Below are positions 55,016-62,958 of a stretch of 64,000 nt of DNA, in pieces. The translations under genes and the position numbers were made by a program. The DNA is from Lachnospiraceae bacterium JC7 (GTDB lineage Bacteria > Bacillota > Clostridia > Lachnospirales > Lachnospiraceae), in the NCBI GenBank assembly GCA_000513555.1, contig ALYD01000012.1, positions 1-64,000 on the forward strand, written 5' to 3'. The notes below the pieces were generated by a model. That model was not told where the DNA came from. It saw nothing but the letters and a program-made list of their open reading frames with translations, and searched no databases. Position 1 is the first letter of the stretch. Each line of letters starts with the position of its first letter.

Positions 55016-55179
55016 ATTTCTCAGGAAATGTCTTTTTCATGAGATGATTTTATAATCAGTAACCGGCTATATTAAAGCAACAAACTGTATAGATATAATC
55101 AACATCTATGCGTAGTTATCGAATTTTGACTTTGTACCACCGGTGTTTAAGCTTGGTACTGACGTAACTAAGATTGGAT

Positions 55180-56193
55180 CTATGGTTCCGGTATCTCAGT
55201 TGGTTCTTCGCTTGATGACGGTTCTTCGCTTGATGACGGCTCTTCGCTTGATGACGGCTCTTCGCTTGATGACGGCTCTTCGCTTGATGACGGCTCTTCG
55301 CTTGATGACGGCCCTTCAGTTGTTGACGGTCCTTCGGTTGTTGACGGCCCTTCAGTTGTTGACGGCCCTTCAGTTGTTGACGGCCCTTCAGTTGTTGACG
55401 GCCCTTCAGTTGTTGACGGCCCTTCAGTTGTTGACGGCCCTTCGGTTGTTGACGGCCCTTCGGTTGTTGACGGCCCTTCGGTTGTTGACGGCCCTTCGGT
55501 TGATGACGGCTCTTCACTTTCTACAGGCTTTTCACTCGGTTCTTCACTCTCTACAGGTTTTTCACTCGGTTCTTCACTTGGCTCTGCACTTGGAGCAACA
55601 CTTGGCGGTGTATAATCACTGCCGCTATCCGAATCGCTGTCGGAAGATGATGATCCTCCGCTGCTTCCCTTCGTAGAATTTCCTACATTACTGTTCTCTG
55701 CAGGCTGTGAAAGTGAAGTATCTCTGTTATGAGGATTTGAAGGATCATACTTCACTTCATTTCCTGCAAAATCAGTCACAGGTATCCCTGCCTGTGCACA
55801 GGCAGCATATGTAGAGATCGTCCATCCCTCAGCCAAACCATAAACAGCAAAATGTGTATAGTAACTAACTATATCATCGCCAAGCAAAGACTGAAGTTGA
55901 GGATATGCTGAGCGATAAGCCGCAACATCCAGCATGTCACTGCAGCATCTGCCCTGATAGATTCCATAGTTGCAGAAATTCTCAAACAGCGCAGTCGGAT
56001 CCGTACCAACCAAAGCTACCACATCCGGATTCTCCCGAGCATAAACCTCCGCGTTAAAAATCCCTCGTAGTGCCTCCACATCCGTCGCGGTTGCATAATG
56101 CGGTGCCGCAATAATTGCATTTGCCATAGGGGCACCCAGTACCGTTGCACTTACTCCCAGAACTGCCAGCTTCAAAGCTAATTTATTTTTCAT
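55180..56193 (-). CDS. Secreted protein with Thr/Ser/Pro-rich tandem repeats, candidate O-glycosylation substrate
   Basis: 337 residues. Signal peptide with likely cleavage after ANA (26). Two 40-residue repeats at about 45-82 and 88-125 (FNAEVYARENPDV..YGIYQGR and LDVAAYRSAYPQL..YGLAEGW), a pattern I associate with secreted Lachnospiraceae proteins. A Ser/Asp/Gly linker (about 155-195). Then a low-complexity tail to the end: two EEPSEKPVES units, ten EGPSTT units, six SSSEEP-type units. No LPXTG or C-terminal anchor. The start at 56193 follows GAGGAGG. Thr/Ser/Pro-rich tails are typical acceptors for PMT-type O-glycosylation, and it is flanked by such enzymes. Function otherwise unknown. Confidence 0.82.
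   Translation of the reverse strand: MKNKLALKLAVLGVSATVLGAPMANAIIAAPHYATATDVEALRGIFNAEVYARENPDVVALVGTDPTALFENFCNYGIYQGRCCSDMLDVAAYRSAYPQLQSLLGDDIVSYYTHFAVYGLAEGWTISTYAACAQAGIPVTDFAGNEVKYDPSNPHNRDTSLSQPAENSNVGNSTKGSSGGSSSSDSDSDSGSDYTPPSVAPSAEPSEEPSEKPVESEEPSEKPVESEEPSSTEGPSTTEGPSTTEGPSTTEGPSTTEGPSTTEGPSTTEGPSTTEGPSTTEGPSTTEGPSTTEGPSSSEEPSSSEEPSSSEEPSSSEEPSSSEEPSSSEEPTEIPEP
55201..55524. repeat. 18-bp coding minisatellite in the secreted protein gene
   Basis: About 18 head-to-tail 18-bp units. The left block repeats GGCTCTTCGCTTGATGAC, the right block GGCCCTTCAGTTGTTGAC and its CGG variant. Unit length is a multiple of three, so copy-number change keeps the frame. Near-identity of neighbouring units points to slippage-type expansion. 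Confidence 0.9.
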
Positions 56194-56245
56194 TCTTCCT
56201 CCTCGCTCTATACTCTTTATTACATGTAATCTATGACCAAGTTCC

Positions 56246-57196
56246 TCATTCGATACGTTCCGAAATGATATACCTGGGTCTCTTCTTTGACTCCATATAT
56301 ATCTTCCCGACGTACTCACCGATCAGACCCAGACTAAACATCTGACAGCCTGAAACGAAACAGATGATACTTGTCATACTCGCCCATCCTGATACCGTCT
56401 CTCCTCTCAGAGCCTGTATCACCGCCCACATAACACCTATGAAGCTGATGAAAGCGATAAGAAAGCCAAAAATAGTCACATATCGTATTGGCTTAACTGA
56501 CAGACTGGTGATTCCGTCAAAGGCAAGCCCGCACATTTTTTTCAGCGGATAATGACTAACCCCGGCCATACGTTCCTTCCTGTCATAAAAGACAGTTGCA
56601 CTTTTAAATCCAACCAGGGGAATAAGTCCACGAAGGAACAGATTCACCTCTTTAAAATCAGAAAATGCTTCAAGAGCTCTCTTTGATATAAGCCTGTAGT
56701 CCGCATGGTTAAATACAACCTCAGTGCCCATACCATTCATGAATCTGTAAAAGCTTTCCGCTGTAAACCTTTTAAAGAAACTATCTGTATCTCTTTTTTT
56801 CCTCACGCCGTACACGATGTCATAGCCTTCCGCAAATCTTCTGATCATTTCATCCATGGCATCTACATCATCCTGTCCGTCACAGTCGATGGATATGGTG
56901 ATGTCACTTCGATTCATTGCTTCCATCAGCCCTGCAAGAAGGGCTCTCTGATGTCCGAAATTCCGGCTTAGACTGATTCCTTTGAAATGCCTGTCCTTAC
57001 CGGATAAATCTTTGATTAAATCCCAGGTTGTGTCACTGCTTCCGTCATTCACAAACAGTATTTTGCTTTCTTCACTTATCAGTTTGTTATCTTCCAAGGA
57101 TATGATCTTTTTCAAAAACATATCGCCTGCCACAGGAAGCACATCCTCCTCGTTGTAGCAAGGAATAACAATCCAAAGTATCGGTGCATCTTTCAT
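56246..57196 (-). CDS. GT2 polyprenyl-phosphate sugar synthase (DPM1/GtrB-like), copy A
   Basis: 316 residues. A family 2 glycosyltransferase with IPCYNEEDVLP at the start, DCDGQDD as the DxD metal site near residue 95, and two C-terminal transmembrane helices (about 235-260, 270-295). This is the GtrB/DPM type, which transfers a sugar from a nucleotide sugar to undecaprenyl phosphate on the inner face. It would supply the donor to the PMT enzymes. The start at 57196 follows AGGGG; copy B has the same length. It ends 52 bp before the repeat-protein gene, so enzyme and candidate substrate share a transcript. Confidence 0.88.
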   Translation of the reverse strand: MKDAPILWIVIPCYNEEDVLPVAGDMFLKKIISLEDNKLISEESKILFVNDGSSDTTWDLIKDLSGKDRHFKGISLSRNFGHQRALLAGLMEAMNRSDITISIDCDGQDDVDAMDEMIRRFAEGYDIVYGVRKKRDTDSFFKRFTAESFYRFMNGMGTEVVFNHADYRLISKRALEAFSDFKEVNLFLRGLIPLVGFKSATVFYDRKERMAGVSHYPLKKMCGLAFDGITSLSVKPIRYVTIFGFLIAFISFIGVMWAVIQALRGETVSGWASMTSIICFVSGCQMFSLGLIGEYVGKIYMESKKRPRYIISERIE

Positions 57197-57243
57197 ATCA
57201 GCCCCTAAGTTTGTGAAACAAATTCGGCTAAAGTTACATAACT

Positions 57244-57271
57244 GTTGTATCATGTAACCCCCCCCCGTCAA
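57244..57271 (-). promoter_or_regulatory. Promoter with poly-G spacer upstream of GT2 copy A
   Basis: Minus-strand TTGACG (57266-57271) and an extended -10 TGATACAAC (hexamer 57244-57249) 16 bp apart. Nine consecutive G (57258-57266) start in the -35 box and fill the first half of the spacer. One added G would give the optimal 17 bp. Start near 57237. Confidence 0.5.
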
Positions 57272-57371
57272 GTTTTATCTAAATTCATGTCAGAATTGTG
57301 CATTTTATTATTATTTTTACACAAAGCTTTATTAACACGATACTTTTCATCCTGTCATTTCCTTCCAAAAC

Positions 57372-57413
57372 AAAAGTGCAGTTGTTTGAGTGAAATCAAA
57401 CAACTGCACTTTT
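57372..57413 (-). terminator. Terminator after PMT copy B
   Basis: A perfect 18-bp stem (AAAAGTGCAGTTGTTTGA and its complement) with a 6-nt loop and TTTTGTTTT on the minus strand. It separates the two glycosyltransferase units. Confidence 0.9.
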
Positions 57414-57443
57414 TACATCCGGTGCGTCACTTACGTCATAAGT

Positions 57444-60398
57444 TCAGAACCACCATTTAGGCAGGACCTTCAGTATCTCATTAATATATGCGGTCTTCAC
57501 CAGTACTCCGGAAAGAACAGGCAGGTAGGCAATAAACAAAAAGCCTGATATTCCCGCCACCGCACAAAGAACCTTTTCTTCATTTATAAACCTCAGCTTA
57601 TATATGCTGTAACAGATCATAAATATAAGGACCTTCGTGCAAATAAAATACTGATATATAAATACTGTTCTCGAAATGAACATCCACGGAAGAAGCATGC
57701 AAATGTAAAATACGAGAAGTATTGCAGCTATCTTATCCCTTCTGTAGCTTAAATAAACATGATGGGCTACCGCCGCAAGTCCTGTATAGCAGATAAAAGG
57801 ATTAACAAAAGTCGCTATGACCCCTTTATATTCTCCAATGTAAACTCTTGAATCGACCAAAGGTATCCAGTCAAATAACCATGTATACCATGAGGATTCG
57901 TAAGGATGCGGTGCGTTCACTCCCCTATGGTAACTCAGCATATGTATACTGTTGGATATGGCATGCTGAAGGATATTCTTTTCCGGATATGCTTTAAGAA
58001 AAGGAATATACGAAAGCACATATACTATAGACGGAAGAATAATATATACGCCTATACAGATAAGTACAATCCGTACTATCCCTTTATATCCGCCTATTCT
58101 GCCTCCGCCCTGTTTTCTCTCTTTTTCCGTTCTGTTCTTCGTCCGGTTATCCGATGTTTCTGTCTGTGCCGGCCTCCACTTGCGGAGCAGCCATACAAAA
58201 AGTATCACCGCAACTCCCGAAGCAGCATAAATAGCAGTCCATTTTGTGGCAGCTCCCAGCGAAAAAGCCGCTCCCGACAATATGAGATATTTTTCCTTCT
58301 CCTCCTGAACAAATGCAGTAACACCATAAAACATCACGAGTACAAAGAACGCCACGAAAATATCTATGGTTGCGATTCGCGACAAAGTATAGTGCATAAA
58401 TTCCGTCATTTGAAGAACTGCTGCCAGCATGCCGTAGGCTGTTTTTCCTGTTATCCTTGATCCGAATAGATACACAACAGGAATGCATATCGCACCGAAT
58501 AAAAGGCTCATGATCCTGTATCCGAAGGGATTCATGCCAAAAAGTCTTACACCTATGGAAATAATGGTTTTCCCAAGGGGCGGATGTGTATTTTCATATA
58601 TCTTCAGGCCGTGCAAAAATTCATAGGCAGTCCTGCCATGATAGATCTCATCAAATATCATTGACTCAAAGGCAGTCGGCAGATTCCTGAGACAATCCTG
58701 TTCATCAAACAGTTCTGCCGGCTTCGCTTCTCCGGATACGGGAATTTGCCTTCCCTCAGAGTCGAGGCATACTATCTCGGCTATTTGAGCTTCAGGATCT
58801 TTAAATATTACACAAAGCTGATGAGTCTTTACATCCGCATCCATTTGTTTCCATGTGAATGCTCCTTTATGGTCGGCCTCACCCTCGATCTTCTTCCATT
58901 CACCATCATCGGCATAGAAAAGATCAAATTTAATGTCCTTTGACAAAAGAGGGTAGATACAGACTGTTTTTACATGCTTTTCAGAGTCAAATGGTACATA
59001 TACCTCATGCCCCTCTTCCGTTTCAACGCCCACTTCTACAGCTGTTTCCGGTGCTTTCATTTGTCCGAGATGCATGGAACCGTACACAAGAAAGATAACG
59101 GTCAGGATCAGCATCGCTTTTTTATCATATGATGAGATCCCTGCTGCCTTTATGCCCCTTTTATCCCCATTAGGTCTGACGCCTTCCATATCAGTTTCCG
59201 GTAACTTTTCCTCATGAAATGGATCAATGCCTTTTTCACGCGCAAACAATGTGGACCTCATCGGTTTTCCTGAGACTTCCCTATAAAAGGCATAAATCAT
59301 GAAGACATATAAAGATACATTTATAATGCTCAAAAGCTCCATATTCAGAGGCGTATGATAAAGGAAATAAAAATATGTCTTCATGGAGATAAGCTGAGTA
59401 ATCATCACCGCATACCATCCTGCTCCTGTACATAATGCGAGCAAAACAGCAAGGATTTCATATATATATCCATATCTTTCATTCATTCCCGGCAGGAACA
59501 GCACACAGGTATATGAAAGCAGAAATGCGCACCACAGGAAATGTCTCCCAAAGATGTCAACATTATTCCTGTAGAACCATATCATGAGACCGCACAGTAT
59601 CAGAAGCGTAAAACCTATACACCACCATTTATCCGAATCATAGGATAATCTCATCAGTTTCCAGACACCGGGATAATTCCCGGATATCACTCCGTATTTT
59701 CCCGTCCGGCTGAAATAAACAGCGATCAGATCGGTAATAGGTCTTCCCGCAAGGATATTCGGACATGAGGCCCATATCATAGTCACAGGTATCGTTACGA
59801 AATGAAGCAACTGAAGCCTGGTTTTTTTCTTTATAAACCCATATATGTAAACAAACAAAAAGAAGGGCAATACAAATACTGTCTGTGATCCGAAAGCCAT
59901 AGCCAGGCCAAGCAGTATGACAGATCCTGTCGTCTTTTCGTTAAACAGCAGATACAAAGCTATAACGATCAAAGAAACATATATACTGTCACATTGTCCC
60001 CATGCTGCCGAATTAAGCCAGACCGTAGGCAGAAACAGCGTTACGGCATATCCTGTGACAGCCTTCCCTGAGTCAGTATATTTTTTCACGAAGAAATAGA
60101 CTCCAAGCGCCAGTACAAAGTCAAAAAGACAGGATAATAACTTGTACTTGAATACAGAATCTCCCGGAAAACGCGTGAGTCCATATATCATCAGCTGATA
60201 AAGCGGATAATAATTTCCTACCTGCGTCACCAGAGCCCTGCGAAAGCTAAGTCTTGGCAGTTCCTCATACCACGGCACCAGGCAGGCCTTCATATCGTTA
60301 CTGATAAGCTCTCTGAACATGTATCTCAGCAGAATCGCCGAAAGACCGATAAGCAGCATCCATATATATTCTATTTTTACTATCTTTTTCTGTTTCAT
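57444..60398 (-). CDS. Fused double GT-C glycosyltransferase, PMT (GT39) C-terminal module, copy B
   Basis: 984 residues, co-linear with copy A: N-terminal GT-C module with SNDMKACLVPWY and WGQCDS, a central extracytoplasmic beta domain (about 435-545), then the PMT module with FDEIYHGRTAYEF and THPPLGK. The two copies are alike over the whole length but clearly diverged, so the duplication is old and their specificities may differ. The start at 60398 (MKQKKIV) follows GGGGA and replaces a longer reading from a TTG that lies in the leader hairpin. Preceded by a structured leader and by GT2 copy B. Confidence 0.85.
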   Translation of the reverse strand: MKQKKIVKIEYIWMLLIGLSAILLRYMFRELISNDMKACLVPWYEELPRLSFRRALVTQVGNYYPLYQLMIYGLTRFPGDSVFKYKLLSCLFDFVLALGVYFFVKKYTDSGKAVTGYAVTLFLPTVWLNSAAWGQCDSIYVSLIVIALYLLFNEKTTGSVILLGLAMAFGSQTVFVLPFFLFVYIYGFIKKKTRLQLLHFVTIPVTMIWASCPNILAGRPITDLIAVYFSRTGKYGVISGNYPGVWKLMRLSYDSDKWWCIGFTLLILCGLMIWFYRNNVDIFGRHFLWCAFLLSYTCVLFLPGMNERYGYIYEILAVLLALCTGAGWYAVMITQLISMKTYFYFLYHTPLNMELLSIINVSLYVFMIYAFYREVSGKPMRSTLFAREKGIDPFHEEKLPETDMEGVRPNGDKRGIKAAGISSYDKKAMLILTVIFLVYGSMHLGQMKAPETAVEVGVETEEGHEVYVPFDSEKHVKTVCIYPLLSKDIKFDLFYADDGEWKKIEGEADHKGAFTWKQMDADVKTHQLCVIFKDPEAQIAEIVCLDSEGRQIPVSGEAKPAELFDEQDCLRNLPTAFESMIFDEIYHGRTAYEFLHGLKIYENTHPPLGKTIISIGVRLFGMNPFGYRIMSLLFGAICIPVVYLFGSRITGKTAYGMLAAVLQMTEFMHYTLSRIATIDIFVAFFVLVMFYGVTAFVQEEKEKYLILSGAAFSLGAATKWTAIYAASGVAVILFVWLLRKWRPAQTETSDNRTKNRTEKERKQGGGRIGGYKGIVRIVLICIGVYIILPSIVYVLSYIPFLKAYPEKNILQHAISNSIHMLSYHRGVNAPHPYESSWYTWLFDWIPLVDSRVYIGEYKGVIATFVNPFICYTGLAAVAHHVYLSYRRDKIAAILLVFYICMLLPWMFISRTVFIYQYFICTKVLIFMICYSIYKLRFINEEKVLCAVAGISGFLFIAYLPVLSGVLVKTAYINEILKVLPKWWF

Positions 60399-60417
60399 AC
60401 TTTCCCCGTTTTTACCC

Positions 60418-60500
60418 AAAAAAGAGCACCCGCCTGAGTATATACCATTCTTTCACCTTTATACAGCAAAATGTACATACCATTTGGAATGCTCTTTTTT
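60418..60500 (-). promoter_or_regulatory. Structured leader/terminator before PMT copy B
   Basis: A perfect 11-bp outer stem AAAAAAGAGCA/TGCTCTTTTTT encloses 61 nt, with an inner stem GTATGTAC/GTATATAC. On the minus strand it ends in TTTTTT just 20 nt before the start codon. It could be a simple terminator for GT2 copy B or an antitermination-type control element. It shares the GAGCACCCG/AGCACCCGG flank with the hairpin before PMT copy A. Confidence 0.5.
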
Positions 60501-60610
60501 CTTCTCTTTATTTCGTCTTAAACGTCTTTGATCAAGACTTTCCGACTCCCCTTATTCCTTTCGAAATAATCTTTAAAATCTATTAAATGATCGCCTATGC
60601 GTTCATCACA

Positions 60611-61561
60611 TCAAATCAGACGCTCGTCTACGATAAATCTGGGGCGCTTCTTTGTCTCAAGATAAATCTTCCCCACATACTCGCCTATGATTCCAAGGCA
60701 CAGCATCTGGCACCCTGACACAAAGCATATGATACAGGTCATACTGGCCCATCCGCTGACAGTCTGTCCTCTGAATGCCTGAATAATGGCCCACACGACC
60801 CCAAGGAAACTTATAAACGAAATAATAAATCCCAATACCGACACCAGTCGTATAGGCCTGACCGACAGACTTGTTATCCCGTCAAAAGCCAGACTCAGCA
60901 TCTTTCTTAAGGGATAATGACTCTCTCCTGCAATTCGTGCTTTTCGTTCATAAAGTACTGTAGTACTGCGAAACCCGACCATAGGAACCAGTCCTCTTAG
61001 AAACAGATTCACTTCTCCAAATTTCGAGAACTCATCCAGTGCACGGCTGGAGATAAGCCTGTAATCCGCGTGGTTAAATACTATTTCCGCTCCCAGTATT
61101 TTCATCAGACGATAGAATGCTTCTGCTGTTGTTCTCTTGATAAAACCGTCTTTATCCCTCTTACTTCTGACTCCATATACTACCTCATATCCTTCTTTAT
61201 ATGAGCTGATCATCCGGTCAATGGCATCGATGTCGTCCTGTCCGTCACAATCAAGGGAAATGGTTATATCACAGCTGTCCTTTGCTTCCATGAGACCTGC
61301 AAATAGCGCATTCTGATGTCCGTAATTTCTGCTCAGGGACAGTCCCTTAAAATGCGTATCCCTAAGAGTAAGTTCTCTTATTATGCTCCAGGTATCATCA
61401 CTGCTTCCGTCATTTACAAACAGTATCCTGCTGTCATCACTGATCACACCTTTTGCCGCGAGATCATTTATTTTTCCCAAAAACATCTCACAGGTCACGG
61501 GAAGAACATTCTGCTCATTATAACAGGGGATGATCATCCACAGTATCGGCTTCAATTCCAT
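60611..61561 (-). CDS. GT2 polyprenyl-phosphate sugar synthase (DPM1/GtrB-like), copy B
   Basis: 316 residues, same length and layout as copy A: IPCYNEQNVLP, DCDGQDDIDAIDRM, and two C-terminal membrane helices ending in KKRPRFIVDERLI. It would make an undecaprenyl-phosphate sugar for PMT copy B, which follows on the same strand 212 bp later. The start at 61561 follows GGAG. The two GT2 proteins differ most in the middle third. Confidence 0.88.
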   Translation of the reverse strand: MELKPILWMIIPCYNEQNVLPVTCEMFLGKINDLAAKGVISDDSRILFVNDGSSDDTWSIIRELTLRDTHFKGLSLSRNYGHQNALFAGLMEAKDSCDITISLDCDGQDDIDAIDRMISSYKEGYEVVYGVRSKRDKDGFIKRTTAEAFYRLMKILGAEIVFNHADYRLISSRALDEFSKFGEVNLFLRGLVPMVGFRSTTVLYERKARIAGESHYPLRKMLSLAFDGITSLSVRPIRLVSVLGFIISFISFLGVVWAIIQAFRGQTVSGWASMTCIICFVSGCQMLCLGIIGEYVGKIYLETKKRPRFIVDERLI

Positions 61562-61661
61562 AAAAAACTCCAAAAATGTTTCTATTTTAATCAAAAAATC
61601 AATCGGTTTAGTTTCTCACTTTACCACTGCATAAGTCAACAAATATTTTTCACATAAAAAA

Positions 61662-61685
61662 GCGCCGGAGATTCTTCTCCGACGC
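61662..61685 (-). terminator. Terminator after dnaJ
   Basis: Stem GCGTCGGAGA/TCTCCGGCGC (one mismatch) with a 4-nt loop and TTTTTT on the minus strand, 38 bp past the dnaJ stop. Confidence 0.88.
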
Positions 61686-61722
61686 AATACATCATATATA
61701 ACGCGAGTGTCTAAGGACAGTC

Positions 61723-62844
61723 TCAGATCTCCACGGTCTCTCCGCAGGCCTCGGCATAAGCCTTGAGGGCTTCCTTCTGCTGCTTATTGAGTGAAGTAGG
61801 AATATTGACCACGATAGTAACATAATGGTCACCGCGAACATTTGGATTGTTAAGGCTAGGAACACCCTTGCCTCTAAGTCTTGTCTTTGTATCAGACTGT
61901 GTGCCCGGCTTGATGGCAAGCTCGACATTTCCGTCTACTGTACGGATGACCTTCTTACCGCCGAGAGCAGCTGTCGCAAAGCTTATCTCCTCTGTTGAAT
62001 ATATATTGGTTCCCTGACGCTTGAAGAAAGGATGCTGTGATACAGCTATATCAACAAGCAGATCTCCTCTCGGGCCTCCGTTTGTTCCCGGATCTCCTCC
62101 GCCTGAACGACGAAGTGTCTGTCCGTCATCGATACCCGCAGGAATTGTTATCTCAATGTTCTTCTGGGTTGAGATATAACCCTCACCGCGACAATCAGGA
62201 CACTTCTCCTTTACGATCTTTCCGCTTCCATGACAGTCAGGGCATGTGGTCACCTGCTGAATAGTTCCGAACATGCTCTGGCGCTGCATAACCACCTGAC
62301 CCCGGCCTCCGCATCTTGAACATGTCTCAGGCTGTGTTCCGGGCTTTGCACCTGTACCATTACACTTTGAACACTCGTCCTTATAACGGATCTTAACAGT
62401 CTTCTTGCAGCCTTTGATAGCCTCGTCAAATGTTATGCGCACGCCTGTACGGATAGACTGTCCGCGAGTCGCCTGATTTGCTGCACCGCCATAGGAAGAG
62501 AATCCTCCTCTTCCGCCGCCGAAGCCGAAGATATCTCCGAAAATATCGGAGAAATCCATACCTCCGAAATCGAAGCCGCCGAAACCGCTGCTCTGACCTG
62601 CCGCCGAGTTCGGATCGAACGCGGCATGTCCGTAAGTATCGTAAGCCTTACGCTTCTGCTCATCGGAAAGTACCGCATAAGCTTCATTTGCCTCACGGAA
62701 CTTCTCTGCCGCAGCATTATCTCCCGGGTTGGCATCCGGATGATACTTTTTGGCAAGCTTACGGAAAGCTCGTTTAATGGTTGCGTCATCAGCATTTTTA
62801 TCTACGCCGAGAACCTCATAATAGTCTCGCTTCTGTTCTGCCAT
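61723..62844 (-). CDS. dnaJ: Chaperone protein DnaJ
   Basis: Hsp40 co-chaperone stimulating DnaK ATPase. 373 residues: J domain with HPD ([11 protein letters not shown] near 34-44), Gly/Phe-rich region (about 75-125), a zinc-binding domain with four CxxCxGxG motifs ([32 protein letters not shown]), then the peptide-binding C-terminal domains. Downstream of dnaK in the usual order. Confidence 0.97.
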   Translation of the reverse strand: MAEQKRDYYEVLGVDKNADDATIKRAFRKLAKKYHPDANPGDNAAAEKFREANEAYAVLSDEQKRKAYDTYGHAAFDPNSAAGQSSGFGGFDFGGMDFSDIFGDIFGFGGGRGGFSSYGGAANQATRGQSIRTGVRITFDEAIKGCKKTVKIRYKDECSKCNGTGAKPGTQPETCSRCGGRGQVVMQRQSMFGTIQQVTTCPDCHGSGKIVKEKCPDCRGEGYISTQKNIEITIPAGIDDGQTLRRSGGGDPGTNGGPRGDLLVDIAVSQHPFFKRQGTNIYSTEEISFATAALGGKKVIRTVDGNVELAIKPGTQSDTKTRLRGKGVPSLNNPNVRGDHYVTIVVNIPTSLNKQQKEALKAYAEACGETVEI

Positions 62845-62890
62845 CTTTATCTCCTAATTAACCTGAAAGGTCACTTCTAATCGACATATT

Positions 62891-62915
62891 GCCCCCGGCG
62901 CACTGCGCCGGAGGC
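62891..62915. repeat. GC-rich hairpin between dnaK and dnaJ
   Basis: A GCC(T/C)CCGGCGC stem with a 3-nt loop. No T-run on the minus strand, so it is at best a partial terminator or processing site that lowers dnaJ relative to dnaK. Confidence 0.5.
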
Positions 62916-62958
62916 TTTATGAATGATACCCTACACTTTAAATTGTGTAAAGTCTTAA

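Noticed and set aside
55201-55524. Possible CRISPR array
   Set aside because: Units are contiguous 18-bp repeats with no spacers, in frame with a signal-peptide-bearing gene; no cas genes nearby.
55143-55676. Long plus-strand and second minus-strand open frames across the repeat tract
   Set aside because: They exist only because the 18-bp repeat has no stop in any frame; neither has a ribosome site or a plausible protein composition.
62891-62915. Full terminator between dnaK and dnaJ
   Set aside because: The stem is strong but lacks a T-run on the transcribed strand, so it is listed only as a hairpin.
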